From contig JAYMGJ010000145.1 of the NCBI GenBank assembly GCA_037178675.1, forward strand, positions 1 through 64,000: a stretch of DNA of 64,000 nucleotides. Direction: 5' to 3'. Every line of letters starts with the position of its first letter. Within the stretch, counting starts at the first letter, position 1. Source of the DNA: Scleroderma bovista. Its lineage: Eukaryota > Basidiomycota > Agaricomycetes > Boletales > Sclerodermataceae. Position numbers and translations under genes: made by a program. Below are positions 10,554 through 21,097 of the stretch, in pieces. The notes beneath the pieces are model-generated. The model searched no databases and had not been told where the DNA came from. It saw only the letters and a list, made by a program, of their open reading frames with translations.

Positions 10554-11866
10554 ATGAGCTGTCGCTTTGGGCTTCGGACAATGCTTTGGCCAAGATTGGA
10601 TACATATTGTCTGTGAAGTACCTGCTAGTGGATGTGGAATTGTGGATGGGAGACCTATGCCAGAGAAGAATACAGGAAAATGCTAGCTAGAAGGCAAGAG
10701 CATGCCCAATCTATGGCAGAGGCACGCTCTCGATGTCAGCGCTATCGCCATGTCTGCGTTAAGCATAGCCATTTCGGATCAACCTGGACTGTGCGGACTT
10801 CCTGCGCCGTGTGGGACAGCTTGGCAAGGAATACTGGTGTCAAGATTGAGGTATTTCGGCATCCTGGATTCCGTAGCAGACCAGATGAATGGACAGGCTT
10901 TCGTGTTGATGTGAGTGAATTGTTCCTTGCACATAAGCATTACTTGTCTGATTCACATTGATGTTCAGAGAACTAATGACCCCAACCGTGACATGCCCGG
11001 CCTCATGTTACGCGATCATTGTCCGTGGGGCAGTAGGTACAATCTGCTTGTAGATGGAGTATCCACGGAATTCTCGTCAGTACCCAATGGGATAAAGATG
11101 AGTATGCATACCTTTCACACACCATTTGAGTCCCACAAGAACAGCTGGGAGACTGTCACTTTACGGACTTCAAAGATTTCACATCTTTGCCAACCTCGAG
11201 TCACTCATTTCAAAGGCGGACACCACTCCAAGGCAGCACAAGATAGATAAAAGGCATGGGCACAATATAAATAGTGACCATGTTCAGGCCCACCACATAA
11301 ATGTTTCGATGGACCACCAGTCACCCTTTGACCTGTCAGTAACCACCATTTCAACTCATTATTGACTTCCCTCTCTACTCAACTCACTAGCAAATACCCC
11401 GTCGTAAGGGTCATACAATGTGCTACTGACCATTCCAGTGAATCAAGCAGCCAATTGAATGGCCTTACCATCTCAATTAGATGAGTCCATCTGCATCCAG
11501 CTTTTTTCAATGTTTGATTGTTTGATTAGCCTCAGAATCGGACACTAGGAGTTCCAGTGTCACAACACCTTTGTGTGCCATTGCAAAGCCATTAGTTTGG
11601 AAACGGGGGGCTTCTGTGTTTGGAGAGTTTTTTGTGATTCTGGATCTGTCGTAACTTGCAGCTATGCCGTGTCCCCTGTACAGGCAGTCTCGAGTTTGTA
11701 TTGTACCTTCACATATGGCTCCCCTTCCTCACTTATAAGTCAGTTTATTCCATGCGCTACTAAATGCCTCTCTAAGGAGGATGAAAAGTGGTGACGTCAG
11801 AATGGAGAGCATGATTGGGGCGAAGTTAGAACTTCTTATACCTAATGTCGGGAACAACTGGATCTC
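10554..11866 (+). pseudogene. Unrecognised host gene, 5' portion, cut by the Gypsy element
   Basis: Coding-like segments can be joined across a GT-AG intron (about 10913-10969): ILDSVADQMNGQAFVLM continues as RTNDPNRDMPGLMLRDH. Stretches before (KIGYILSVKYLLVDVELW) and after lie in shifting frames, so the gene appears decayed as well as interrupted. The retrotransposon at 11867-20805 sits between this part and a short 3' part at 20806-21034. I do not recognise the protein and give it no function. The true start is unclear. Confidence 0.4.
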
Positions 11867-12173
11867 TGAAATGGTGAGTCAAAGATGGCCAATCTAGAGA
11901 CGCCGTTACACAATAGATGAAGGAACTTTGATTCGAGCCAAGTGTGACAGAGCACAACAGTGGAATTCAAAAAGAAGCATGAAGAAAACTACTGTACACA
12001 AAGACGAGATATAAGTACAAAACCAAACTGATCACTTGTTGGCTTGATCGCGGGGCGACACGTAAGCCATTAATAACCCAGGAAGGGCACACGAGCCAGT
12101 GGGCCAACAGAGATCATCGAAGAGACGCAGACCAAAACACGAGACAACAGACGACGCTCACAATACTCTTACA
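11867..12173 (-). repeat. 3' LTR of the Gypsy element
   Basis: 307-bp direct repeat of 20499-20805. Compared with that copy it carries TpG or CpA at nine positions where the other has CpG, plus two non-CpG differences. Read on the minus strand it starts TGTAAGAGTATTG and follows a polypurine tract. Confidence 0.95.
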
Positions 12174-12184
12174 TTCCCCCCTTC
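12174..12184 (-). promoter_or_regulatory. Polypurine tract for plus-strand DNA priming
   Basis: On the minus strand GAAGGGGGGAA lies immediately before the 3' LTR, the position and composition expected of the RNase H-resistant primer. Confidence 0.75.
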
Positions 12185-12205
12185 AAAGTTCGACGTCATA
12201 ACTTT

Positions 12206-12991
12206 TCACTTCTTCGGCTCTTTTTCCGTGTCCATTCCTTTATCCGCTTCAACTGAAGGCTCCGTTTCCGTATCAATTTCTCCTTCCGCATCTTCTTCGG
12301 CACTCGCACTCATTGGTTCATTCAACATCTCGAGATCTTCGTCGGTTAGAATGGGCTGATCGAGGACAGAGGATTGGGGGATCATAGGAGGTAAGGCAGA
12401 CAGAAAAGGAGTGCGACTGGGACCCGCTACTGGAGTAGGGGTGGAAGAAGATTGGCAGGGTCCTGTTAACGTTCCTGATACAGTCGGAGTGACCGCAATG
12501 GGAGTCGGAAATGCGTCCGTTGATGTACCTCTAGCAGGGGTTTGGGCTTCGAAGAGGGTTGGAAGACGGTGGGTCCTGTCAGTGATGGGTCCTCGCGCCA
12601 GATTACAAGTGGCGCGTTTCGCCTTATGAGTTTGGAACCCTCTGGTCATGGACGCATGTTGCTTGGTGACACGAGCACCTGACTCCCATAACAAATCGGT
12701 TAGAATTGTTTGTTGATTCTCCGTAAGTCATCCTTCTCCTGGACTGCCAAATCCGGTTGGTTGTTCCTCCGAGACAGGGCGACGAGTGCCCAAATATTCT
12801 CTGGCATCTGGGGGCGTCGTATTTTCATTAAGTGCGGGGAAACCTGGGTCCGCAAACTGTGCGGTGGAGTTTGGATGGTCTAATTCATAAGCACGGCGGA
12901 ACTCCAAGTAACCATATGGCATGAGAGTATGAAGGTGCCGACGAAGAGAATTGTCGTATTCGAAGAAAGACCGGACCTGCTCCCAGTGCAT
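12206..12991 (-). pseudogene. Gypsy element pol C-terminal extension
   Basis: Two minus-strand open segments lie between the chromodomain and the 3' LTR. The first (12728-12991) carries RRHLHTLMPYGYLEFRRAY. The second (12206-12694) is Thr/Pro/Ser-rich with an acidic tail. They follow in the same direction as pol with stops between them. They look like the degraded C-terminal tail of the polyprotein rather than an independent gene, but I do not recognise a domain. Confidence 0.5.
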
Positions 12992-13015
12992 ACCGTAGAT
13001 TTCGACACCATTCAG

Positions 13016-13486
13016 TCATGATACGTGGACAATGAACCATAATGGCCCAGCGGGACGGATATGAGGGTCAGGAAGTGGGTTCATGGCGAATAATGAGATA
13101 TTAAACAAAGTGGGAGAGTATTGAGAGTCGAGATTAATAGACGGGGATGGGAGTTTGTAACAGTTGGACTTGCGACGTGTTGAGGGAGCGAGAGAAGAAA
13201 GCAAATGACAAGAAGGGCAGGGGCACTGTATAAAAGTGTTTGCTGATGCAACTGGTACCCCTGGGCATTTCATCGTTTCCTTGCCCGACCGTTGATTCTG
13301 TAGATCCTCTTGGGGCGCTTGTAAATCTGAAACATCTTTCACGCCCAGAAATTTTAAATACTCGCCTAATGCCGTTGATCCCTCGAGATCTAGGTGTGGA
13401 ACCCAAGTCTGGTCACCTGAAGACCATTCAACTTTGAATTCAAGATCTGCATTGCTCCCTCGATGAGTAAGGATGCGATTAATCAT
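13016..13486 (-). pseudogene. Chromodomain-like region of the Gypsy polyprotein
   Basis: Directly downstream of integrase, the segment ILTHRGSNADLEFKVEWSSG and the following DQTWVPHLDLEGSTALGEYL has the aromatic/acidic layout of a chromodomain. In chromoviruses this fold guides integration towards marked chromatin. It is separated from the integrase frame by a stop and a frame change. The latter half of the open segment is not recognisable. Confidence 0.65.
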
Positions 13487-13528
13487 CCACTCACCATTGG
13501 AACCTCCCAGTTCTGGGATTTGTTCGTT

Positions 13529-16500
13529 TCAACGACCAGGGAAAAGACGGTCATCGTTTGGGATGTGAATTCGTAGAAGAGAAGCATGAAATATGTTGTG
13601 TACACCACACTGCTTGAGTGAGTCCGGTAAGTTCACACGGTAGGAACTATTACCAAAATCTTCGGTAATCAAATAAGGACCAATGAACTTCGGAAACAGT
13701 TTCCTCGAAGTCCCATGCTCAAGTCGTACATTCTTCGTCGACACATAGACCAAATCCCCCTTGACGAAGGGGCACATCCTTCTTTTCTTGTTTGCTTGCT
13801 CAGTCTGTTTCACCCGTGCAGTTAACAATGCATCATGAGCGGCCATAAGTGCATTTTTCATCTTTTGAGCATAAACTCTGATGCTCGGATACTCGTTGCT
13901 TTCAGGTGCATTCCAGATCATGGATCGTGGCATCCGTCCGGTATTCAAGAAAAATGGTGCATAACCAGTTGATTCCAAGTGCGCTGAATTGATTGCAAAC
14001 TTGGTCGCAGGTAATTTTAACACCCAATCGTGTTGAGTAGGGCCAATGTATGAACGAAGCATTTGCCCAACCGTTCGGTTCGCGCGCTCGGTAGACCCAT
14101 CAGTCTCTGGGTGATATGCACTGGACATCTTCATCTTTACACCAATTAACTGATTCAAATGAGTCCAAAAGGTACTTGTAAAAAGAACATCGCGATCACT
14201 GATAATCGCTCTTGGAAGTCCGTGGTGTCGATACACCTCAACAAATATCAGTTCGGCTACATCCTTAGCAGTGTAGTCATCACGGCTTGGAACCAAGTGA
14301 ACCATAGCAGTAAGTAAATCAATTATTACTGTAATAGAATCATATTCACTGTTCCGATCCTTTGCGCTAGGTAATGGTCCAACGAAGTCAATTTCAATTG
14401 CTTCCCAAGGATTAGCAGGTATGGACAGTGGATTCAGAAGTCCGTAAGGCTTCTGCGTCGAAGGTTTACTTTGCTGACATGTTTTACAGGACACACAGAA
14501 TGCTTCCACATCCTTCGCCATAAATCTCCACCAGACAAATTCTCGTAAGTATGACAATGTCTTATAAGCACCTAAATGTGCTAACAACGAATGTGCTTGA
14601 TCAACAATCATTTCTTGCAGTCGTCGGGTGCCAATTTTAATATTTGGCACACAAATTACGATGCGGTTGTACAACCTAAGTCGTATCATTCCATCTTTGG
14701 AAACAATAAAGTTCTTATAAGCTCGAGGTGAGTCCAAGATCCTTTGGAACATTGGGTCTTCGATGTAACGCCCTTTCGATTCAAACAACAATCCTTCGTC
14801 ATGTGGATAGGTGACAGGAATTGTTCGTACAATATCTTCAGGCAAACTTGGCAAAGGTTTGTCTTTATTCATCTGACAAGTGCTCTCTTTCACAGTTTTA
14901 CACACAGTTTTCAGAGTTTCAGGTTTGGGGGCTCCCTTCCCCCCCTTCTTTCGTTGTCCTGGTCCAAGGAGAACAAAATGATCGCGCATGCGGCACACAA
15001 ATTCCGCACCAGTTTCAGGTCGGCCTGTTTCTGCAGGAGGAGGAAGGGGTCGTTTAGAGCGCATTTTCGGAGGAGGTAATATCTCCTCATGTTGAATAAG
15101 CTCCCAGTTATCCTCCATTGTAGGGTAACACATATCTGGCATACAAGCTAATGCCTCAGGCCCCACAAGCAAGGGCGCTGTTAAAAGTTCACATAATGAT
15201 GTGCCAATTGGATTAATAGTGGGGTCGTGCTGCACATATTCGGACAATGCATGCACAGTCCCTGGTGAGTCAAATTCATATATTCGTGACAAAGCATCAG
15301 GTAATAAATTGTCAGTACCTGGAATGTGTCGAATTTCAAAGTCAAATTCGGATAGTTTTTCGAGCCATCGTGCTTGTCGCCCAGACAAGGACTTCTGGGT
15401 AAGTAAGTATTTTAAACTTTCATGATCTGTTACCCAAATAAAATGTACACCCTGTAGGATGTCACGATGCCTAAGCATTGTTTCGACGCCAGCAAGTAAT
15501 TCTTGCTCATGAACCGGATAATTTCGTTGTGCTGACGAAAGTTTCGCAGAATAAAATGCAGCTACTTTGGCACCCTTCCAGTTGGGGCATTGAGCAATTA
15601 CACCACCAACGCCATTTATACAGGCATCGGTCATTATCCAAATGGGATCGTGATTGGGACTATAGTCCAATGGTATTCGTGAGTGTGGTGCACACACTGC
15701 AACATATTGTTTGATTGTTTCAAAAGCACGTTGTTCAGTAAAGTTCCATTTAAAGGGTTTTGTCTCCGCACAAGTTTCTGACAAAATTCCTAAAGGAATT
15801 CGTATTTTGAAAATGTTGTCTGCAAGGTACCCAACTGTACCAATAAACCCACGACACAATGTTCGGTTTGTCGGAGGTTTCCAATGAAGGATACGATCCA
15901 CCTTTTCGGGATCCATCTGTATCCCTTCGTTACTAACAATTCGTCCCAGAATTTTAAGTTTCTCGCATAGAAACTTTATCTTCTTTTCACTAAGATAAAA
16001 TTTATGTTTTCGTAGGATAGAAAGTACAAGACCCACATGCTTAATGTGGTCTTCTAGTGTATCTGAGTAAATAATAATATCATCGAGATAAACATCGAGA
16101 AAGACACCAATATATTCACCAAAGATGTGATTCATTACTGCTTGATAAGTAGCTGGTGCATTACAGTCACCTTGTTGTATAACCTCGCTTACCATATTTC
16201 CGTCTGGAGTAGTTACTGCCATTCGTGGCACATGTTCCAGAACTATTCGGATCTGTTCATAGGCATCTTGCCCATCAATTATTGATCGGTAAGGCCTTTT
16301 GGTTACCCTTCGTAATATTCCCTCAATGTCTGGCATTGGGGAAGACAATTTTTTTGTGTTTTGATTTCATTCTTGTAAATCTACAACTACTCGAAGGTGA
16401 GTTGGGCTTCCAACTTTCGGAATCAATAACATAGGACATGTATTTCTCGCGGTAGTCATTTTCCATCGTCCTGAGCGTAGATATGCATTTTTCTTTTCAA

Positions 16501-16606
16501 TCCATGCTGGTCTTAATGCCTCAGGGCATCGAGATGGACGCCAAGTATAAACTTTATTTTCATCCACTAAAGGAATAGTATGATTGATCTCACGCAGCGG
16601 TGGCAA
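13529..16606 (-). pseudogene. Gypsy reverse transcriptase, RNase H and integrase
   Basis: The minus-strand segment begins with the RT fingers region (LLIPKVGSPTHLRVVVDLQE). It then meets a TGA at 16367-16369 and continues open for 939 codons from 16348. Visible motifs: RT palm YLDDIIIYS, RNase H MTDACINGVGG and DHESLKYLL, an integrase zinc-binding HLGAYK...CVSCKTCQQSK, and the integrase catalytic D-D-E (IDFVGPLP, IISDRDVLF, HPETDGSTERANRT). A C-terminal GPYLITEDFG precedes the chromodomain region. The only break in this block is the single TGA, which sits where the family has arginine. A stop-ridden stretch (16607-16780) separates it from the protease part. Confidence 0.93.
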
Positions 16607-16780
16607 TTCTGTTGTCCCTGTCAGAATATATGGCCGCTATGTGGCAAACTCACAAGACTATGATTTATAGTTATTAGTTTTGATATATTAACTGCTCTAC
16701 CTACAAGATAAATAGCTCGTAGTTGTACCCTGTATACTCATCATGTTTGGACCTGGTTCACACCCATCCACCCATCGTGG

Positions 16781-17863
16781 TCACCCCGATCGACTCAGCG
16801 CGCGAATTCTAACAGTCCCTGCTGGAGCACATAATGGTTTAGCCATTTTTAGTAAATGTTCTCGAGCTTTTTTTATTTGTTCACTATAAATCTCGGTTGC
16901 TCGAGATTCCAAGGTAGATACCTGAGTCCTTTCAATAGGTAGAGGATCTGTACTTCCTAACACTACTCGAGGAGAATTAAAACCAATCATAATTTTATGT
17001 TGGAACAAAAAAGGAGTTCCTAGGATCAAATCATAGTGTTGTAAATTAATTACATCAAAGTACCGTTTATAGTCGGTGCCCTGATACTGAATCTGAGCAT
17101 TCACACCATAATTTACCTTCGATCATAAACCCTGTACCGCTAACTGAATTGTTAGGGGCTTTTTTAGCTGTTTCTTTGGGACCTTTAGCTGTTCTGCTAA
17201 ATTTAAAGACATAAAATCTGCGAGTGATCCAGTATCAATCAAAGCTCGGGCTGGTTGCCCCTCAATATGTACTACAACAATAATAGGCTTAGGGATTAAT
17301 CGAGTGAAATCCTCAGTAATCGCCGCATTTCGTTGTAATGCTGAAATACGATCCTTCGGGGGAACTTCACAAGGGATCTCAATTCCAAATATCTCAATTT
17401 CTTGTGGTCCCATGACCATACTTTGTACAGAACAAGATCGAGAAGGTTGATTATTACATATATCAGTTGGGCAAGGTGACCCAACTCCTGGTTGTCTCGT
17501 AACTGTACTAATCTGTCCATTATTGGAATTATTGTCATCATCGCTATCATCATCTTGGAACTTTCTTTGTTCAAATTCCGGAACCATCTCGACAAACATT
17601 CACTTTAATTGTTGAGCATACCATTGCACAATATTAAAGTTTGGAGTCATTACCCTGGATGCAGGTAAGTGAACTTGTATTCCCATTTCATGGTCAGTTA
17701 TTTCATAGGTACTTTCATTGATTCGATGACATTCAAATCGGTGAGTTTCTCCACTAAAACTTGGACCATAATGATCCCATTCCAAACAGGAAACAAATCG
17801 GAGTCCCCATTGGAGGAGCCCGAACAGTTCGGATTCGTTCCTGGCGGGAAATCCATCCGCCAT
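16781..17863 (-). pseudogene. Gypsy retropepsin-like protease region
   Basis: Three minus-strand open segments (17600-17863, 17123-17599, 16781-17104) run in the same direction, interrupted by TGA codons at 17600-17602 and 17123-17125. The middle segment contains RALIDTGSLADFMS, the aspartic protease active-site motif. The last contains LILGTPFLFQHK, the hydrophobic-hydrophobic-Gly motif near the C-terminus of retropepsins. Both TGAs fit CGA-to-TGA change. The first segment (HRFECHRINESTYEI) is probably a gag-pol linker. Confidence 0.8.
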
Positions 17864-18118
17864 GTTCTCGGTTTAATATCAGGCCTCGACAGACCCAATA
17901 CCAGCTGTCAAGCCAAAGATTTGGATCCACTAAGGTACGTGTGTCAATTAAAATTATTCCATCACTGTCATGCCAGTGATGTTCACTATCATAGATTGCA
18001 TGTTGTCCTCTGATTGCTGGGTACACTAAGAATCAGTCACGACTTGGTCGAATAGGACGAAATGGATTATCCCCTGGGTACATTGCTCCTTCAGTAAGTC
18101 TTTGTGCTGCCCGCTCAC

Positions 18119-20416
18119 TCAAAGGATCACCAATTTCCTGCGGATTAGGTGTATAGTGGCAGTACTAGGTAATTCTCGAACTGACTCATCAGTAGGGTTC
18201 GTCATACTTAATTCAATTCTGTCTGTTTGACGGGAGTTCTCTGACATTTCACACAGGGACTCAACATTTCCAAAGTCAATATCAACATTCTGGTTAGTTA
18301 CCTTTGAAGTTGAAGCTTCATTATTTGCTTCAGGGCAATTTCGAGTGAAGTGCCCTGGCTTATGACAACAGAAGCATAAACCCTCTGCTCGATGTTGTTC
18401 ATGCTCCTCACGACTCATCTTGGGTCGTCGGGATTCAGTCCCCTTTGCAAATTTCTTATATCCAGGTCGTGAGAAATTGATCGTTTGTTGAGGTTTATTC
18501 TCAGAATTCTTCATTTCCAAGGTTTTTGAGTCTGGGTAGAGGGTAAGGTTTCTCTTTCCCTCTTTATACCGTCGGTTTTTATTCTTTCGTTTCTTATAGC
18601 TCATAGCAGATTCTGTGCAGCGAGATTTCCATCGTGAGTTACTAGGCCCAGGATTATTCATGACTGACTGTGAGATCTCAATAATCTCAGCCGCAGACAT
18701 GACTTCTTTCAATCTCGACACCTCAGGATTGAGTTTTTCCAACCACAAGTCTTGTTGGATTGTTTTCCGAAGACCAAACCAAAATTTGTTGACCTTGGTA
18801 TGTTCTTCTGTTTCTCCGATCGTATTCCAGAGCTCATTTAAGTCATACAGAAAGTCTCGGACACCTTGATCATTCTGATAACATTTTAGCAACTTTCGTC
18901 GCTGTCTCATATGGAAATCAATAGGAAAACAGTAATTAAACAACTCTTTGAAGAATTTCGGGAGACGCCATTGGTAGGGATCTCCAGAAACTTCACACGT
19001 ATAAAACTCATGTGCTCGTCCTGTTAAGTAATGTGACAAAATAAACACACGTTTCTTTGCGGGAACACGACCATCACGGACATACGCAATCCCTTCCGTG
19101 ATGAACCTGTGGAATTTCTGCGGGTCCACCACACCATCATATTCGGTAGGTGGAATTGGTTTCAAAGTCATTTTCTTTTGATGTTTCTTCTTGGACTTTT
19201 GTTTAGCATGATCTTTCTTACTAGAAAGTTTTGCACCCTTTCCAGAGCGCTTTCGACCTCTCCGTTTATAAGAAGAACTCAAAGAACTCAAAGATGAAGT
19301 GGATGACTCATCCGAGTCTGTTGACGAAGAATCACTTGAAGAATCTGTCACTGTCGATCCATCGGAACTCTCTGTTTCATCGGACGACTCATACTATCCA
19401 TTCGAATCCGAACATTCAAGTTGTTTATCACCTTCGGAGGAGTCGTTACCCCCACCATTGGTAAGTTCATTTCCTCCTTTTAAACGGTTCAAAGCTAATC
19501 CAATATAACTATTTGGTTCTACTTGCTCGATTGGACGCATCGCCCGACTGCTATCGTTTTCGTGATTCAAATCAGTCGAATTCAAAATTTCATTGGAATG
19601 TTCATGCTTTACAGCCGAATGTTTTCTCTTTCGGTTTAAATGCCCTTTCTTATTCTTCTTCTGCACAGATTTGTACGAGTCAAACAAGACCCGCTGTGAG
19701 TCAGGATCCATTTCTTCGTGAGTTAATCTTACATTTCCCCAATTCTTTGGGTCAGGCCCCTTGCCTTTCGATGTACTAGCCTCGAGAGGCATGTTATTGT
19801 TCGTTTTGGTACCAAACTTTTCAAACACATCATTCCGCACTGCAGGCGTTTTATTCTTCCGGTCGCGACGGCTTTTCTTTCGTTCCACAGTGATCCAAGT
19901 ACCACCGTCATTATCACTAGTGCTAGTCATGTCTTTCGTAGCATAATATATATTGTATCTGTTGGCATCATTTGCCGGACGTCCTTCTCCACTCGCGCAC
20001 ATGTCCAACGAGTGAGTCTGCAAGTCCTTTTCACAGGTACTCGCGTTAGCCTCAGGCGTTTTCGCCAAGGCCTCCGCTGGCACAGCAGCCTCAGCGGGAT
20101 TCTCCGACGGACAGCCGCCGGGGCACCGCCCAGTAGGCGGGGAAGATTCGCGACTCACCTGCCCACTAACTACCTCGCTATAGAGGAGCTTCTTGGCCCT
20201 TGATGACACCGAGGCACTGCTCTTCAGAGCCTCAGGCGTCGATGACGTCAATGGTGACGTCGTTCTGGACTTCTGGGTCACCGGGGTCACTGGGGGAGTA
20301 GTCGCTCGCACACCATCGGTCGTGCGACGAAGGTTATAACGGGATTGAGTCATTTTGAACGGCAAAGAAAGAAACTTACTCGAGTTAGTCGACAGTTGAT
20401 CAGGCTGCAACGCCAC
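18119..20416 (-). pseudogene. Gypsy gag with zinc knuckle
   Basis: A minus-strand frame runs from ATG at 20416 (or an internal ATG before TQSRYNLRR) to a stop at 19394-19396, then reopens to 18119. The N-terminal part is Thr/Ser/Pro-rich and basic. The second part has a Ser/Asp-rich stretch, a basic lysine block, and a capsid-like region (FHRFITEGIAYVRDG, YFLTGRAHEFY-like). It also has the nucleocapsid zinc knuckle CFCCHKPGHFTRNC (CX2CX4HX4C). One internal stop separates the two parts, so the product would be truncated. Confidence 0.85.
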
Positions 20417-20498
20417 GAGAAGTTATGAGAAGAGAGATGAGAAGATGAACTGAGTCGGCAAGATAAGAGAGTAGAGTCGTAAATCTGTCAAAAAAATA

Positions 20499-20805
20499 TG
20501 AAACGGCGAGTCAAAGATGGCCAATCTAGAGACGCCGTTACACGATAGATGAAGGAACTTCGATTCGAGCCAAGTGTGACAGAGCACAACAGTGGAATTC
20601 AAAAAGAAGCACGAGGAAAACTACTGTACACAAAGACGAGATATAAGTACAAAACCAAACTGATCACTTGTTGGCTTGATCGCGGGGCGACGCGTAAGCC
20701 ATTAATAACCCAGGAAGGGCGCACGAGCCAGTGGGTCAACAGAGATCATCGAAGAGACGCAGACCAAAACGCGAGACAACAGACGACGCTCACGATACTC
20801 TTACA
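20499..20805 (-). repeat. 5' LTR of the Gypsy element
   Basis: 307-bp direct repeat matching 11867-12173 at 296 positions. On the minus strand it begins TGTAAGAGTATCG. This copy keeps the CpG at every CpG/TpG or CpG/CpA difference. No convincing tRNA primer site was recognised just inside it (20417-20498), where the minus strand reads TATTTTTTTGACAG. Confidence 0.95.
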
Positions 20806-21034
20806 ATCTCCTTTGTCAGAGGAAATCAAGGCTGGGGCCAATCTCCTTGTCCTTGAACATCCTGGTACGTGCCTTGGAACTTCACGCTTACTTATCTCCG
20901 CTGACTTGCCACTGACAGTGACAATAATTCCGCCCTATGATAATCACAACATTACTCTCCTGTCTCCCAGGTCGTTATCTGCTTGTAGCCTTGAATTTTA
21001 ATACAAACATCATTATTGACACCAAGAAAGCGTA
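20806..21034 (+). pseudogene. 3' portion of the host gene cut by the Gypsy element
   Basis: Starting at the duplicated target site, the plus strand reads SPLSEEIKAGANLLVLEHP. It crosses a GT-AG intron (about 20863-20970) and continues in phase as GRYLLVALNFNTNIIIDTKK with a stop at about 21032-21034. With the left flank it forms one frame through the empty site (GTTGSPLS). This shows that the retrotransposon entered an exon. I do not recognise the protein. The gene ends convergently 63 bp from ORC3. Confidence 0.5.
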
Positions 21035-21097
21035 GTGCAAGAATACTCATCCATAGATAACGAAATAGGTCGACGAATGTCCAATCTGGACCTTACA

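Larger units (their letters stand above)
11867..20805 (-). mobile_element. Ty3/Gypsy LTR retrotransposon (chromovirus type), 8.94 kb, defective
   Basis: Two 307-bp direct repeats (11867-12173 and 20499-20805) begin TGAAA and end TTACA. They bound an internal region read on the minus strand as gag, protease, reverse transcriptase, RNase H, integrase and chromodomain, the Ty3/Gypsy order. A perfect target duplication ATCTC lies at 11862-11866 and 20806-20810. A polypurine tract abuts the 3' LTR (12174-12184). The reading frames are interrupted by several stops, mostly TGA where arginine is expected, so the copy is not autonomous now. The two LTRs differ at 11 of 307 positions. Confidence 0.95.
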
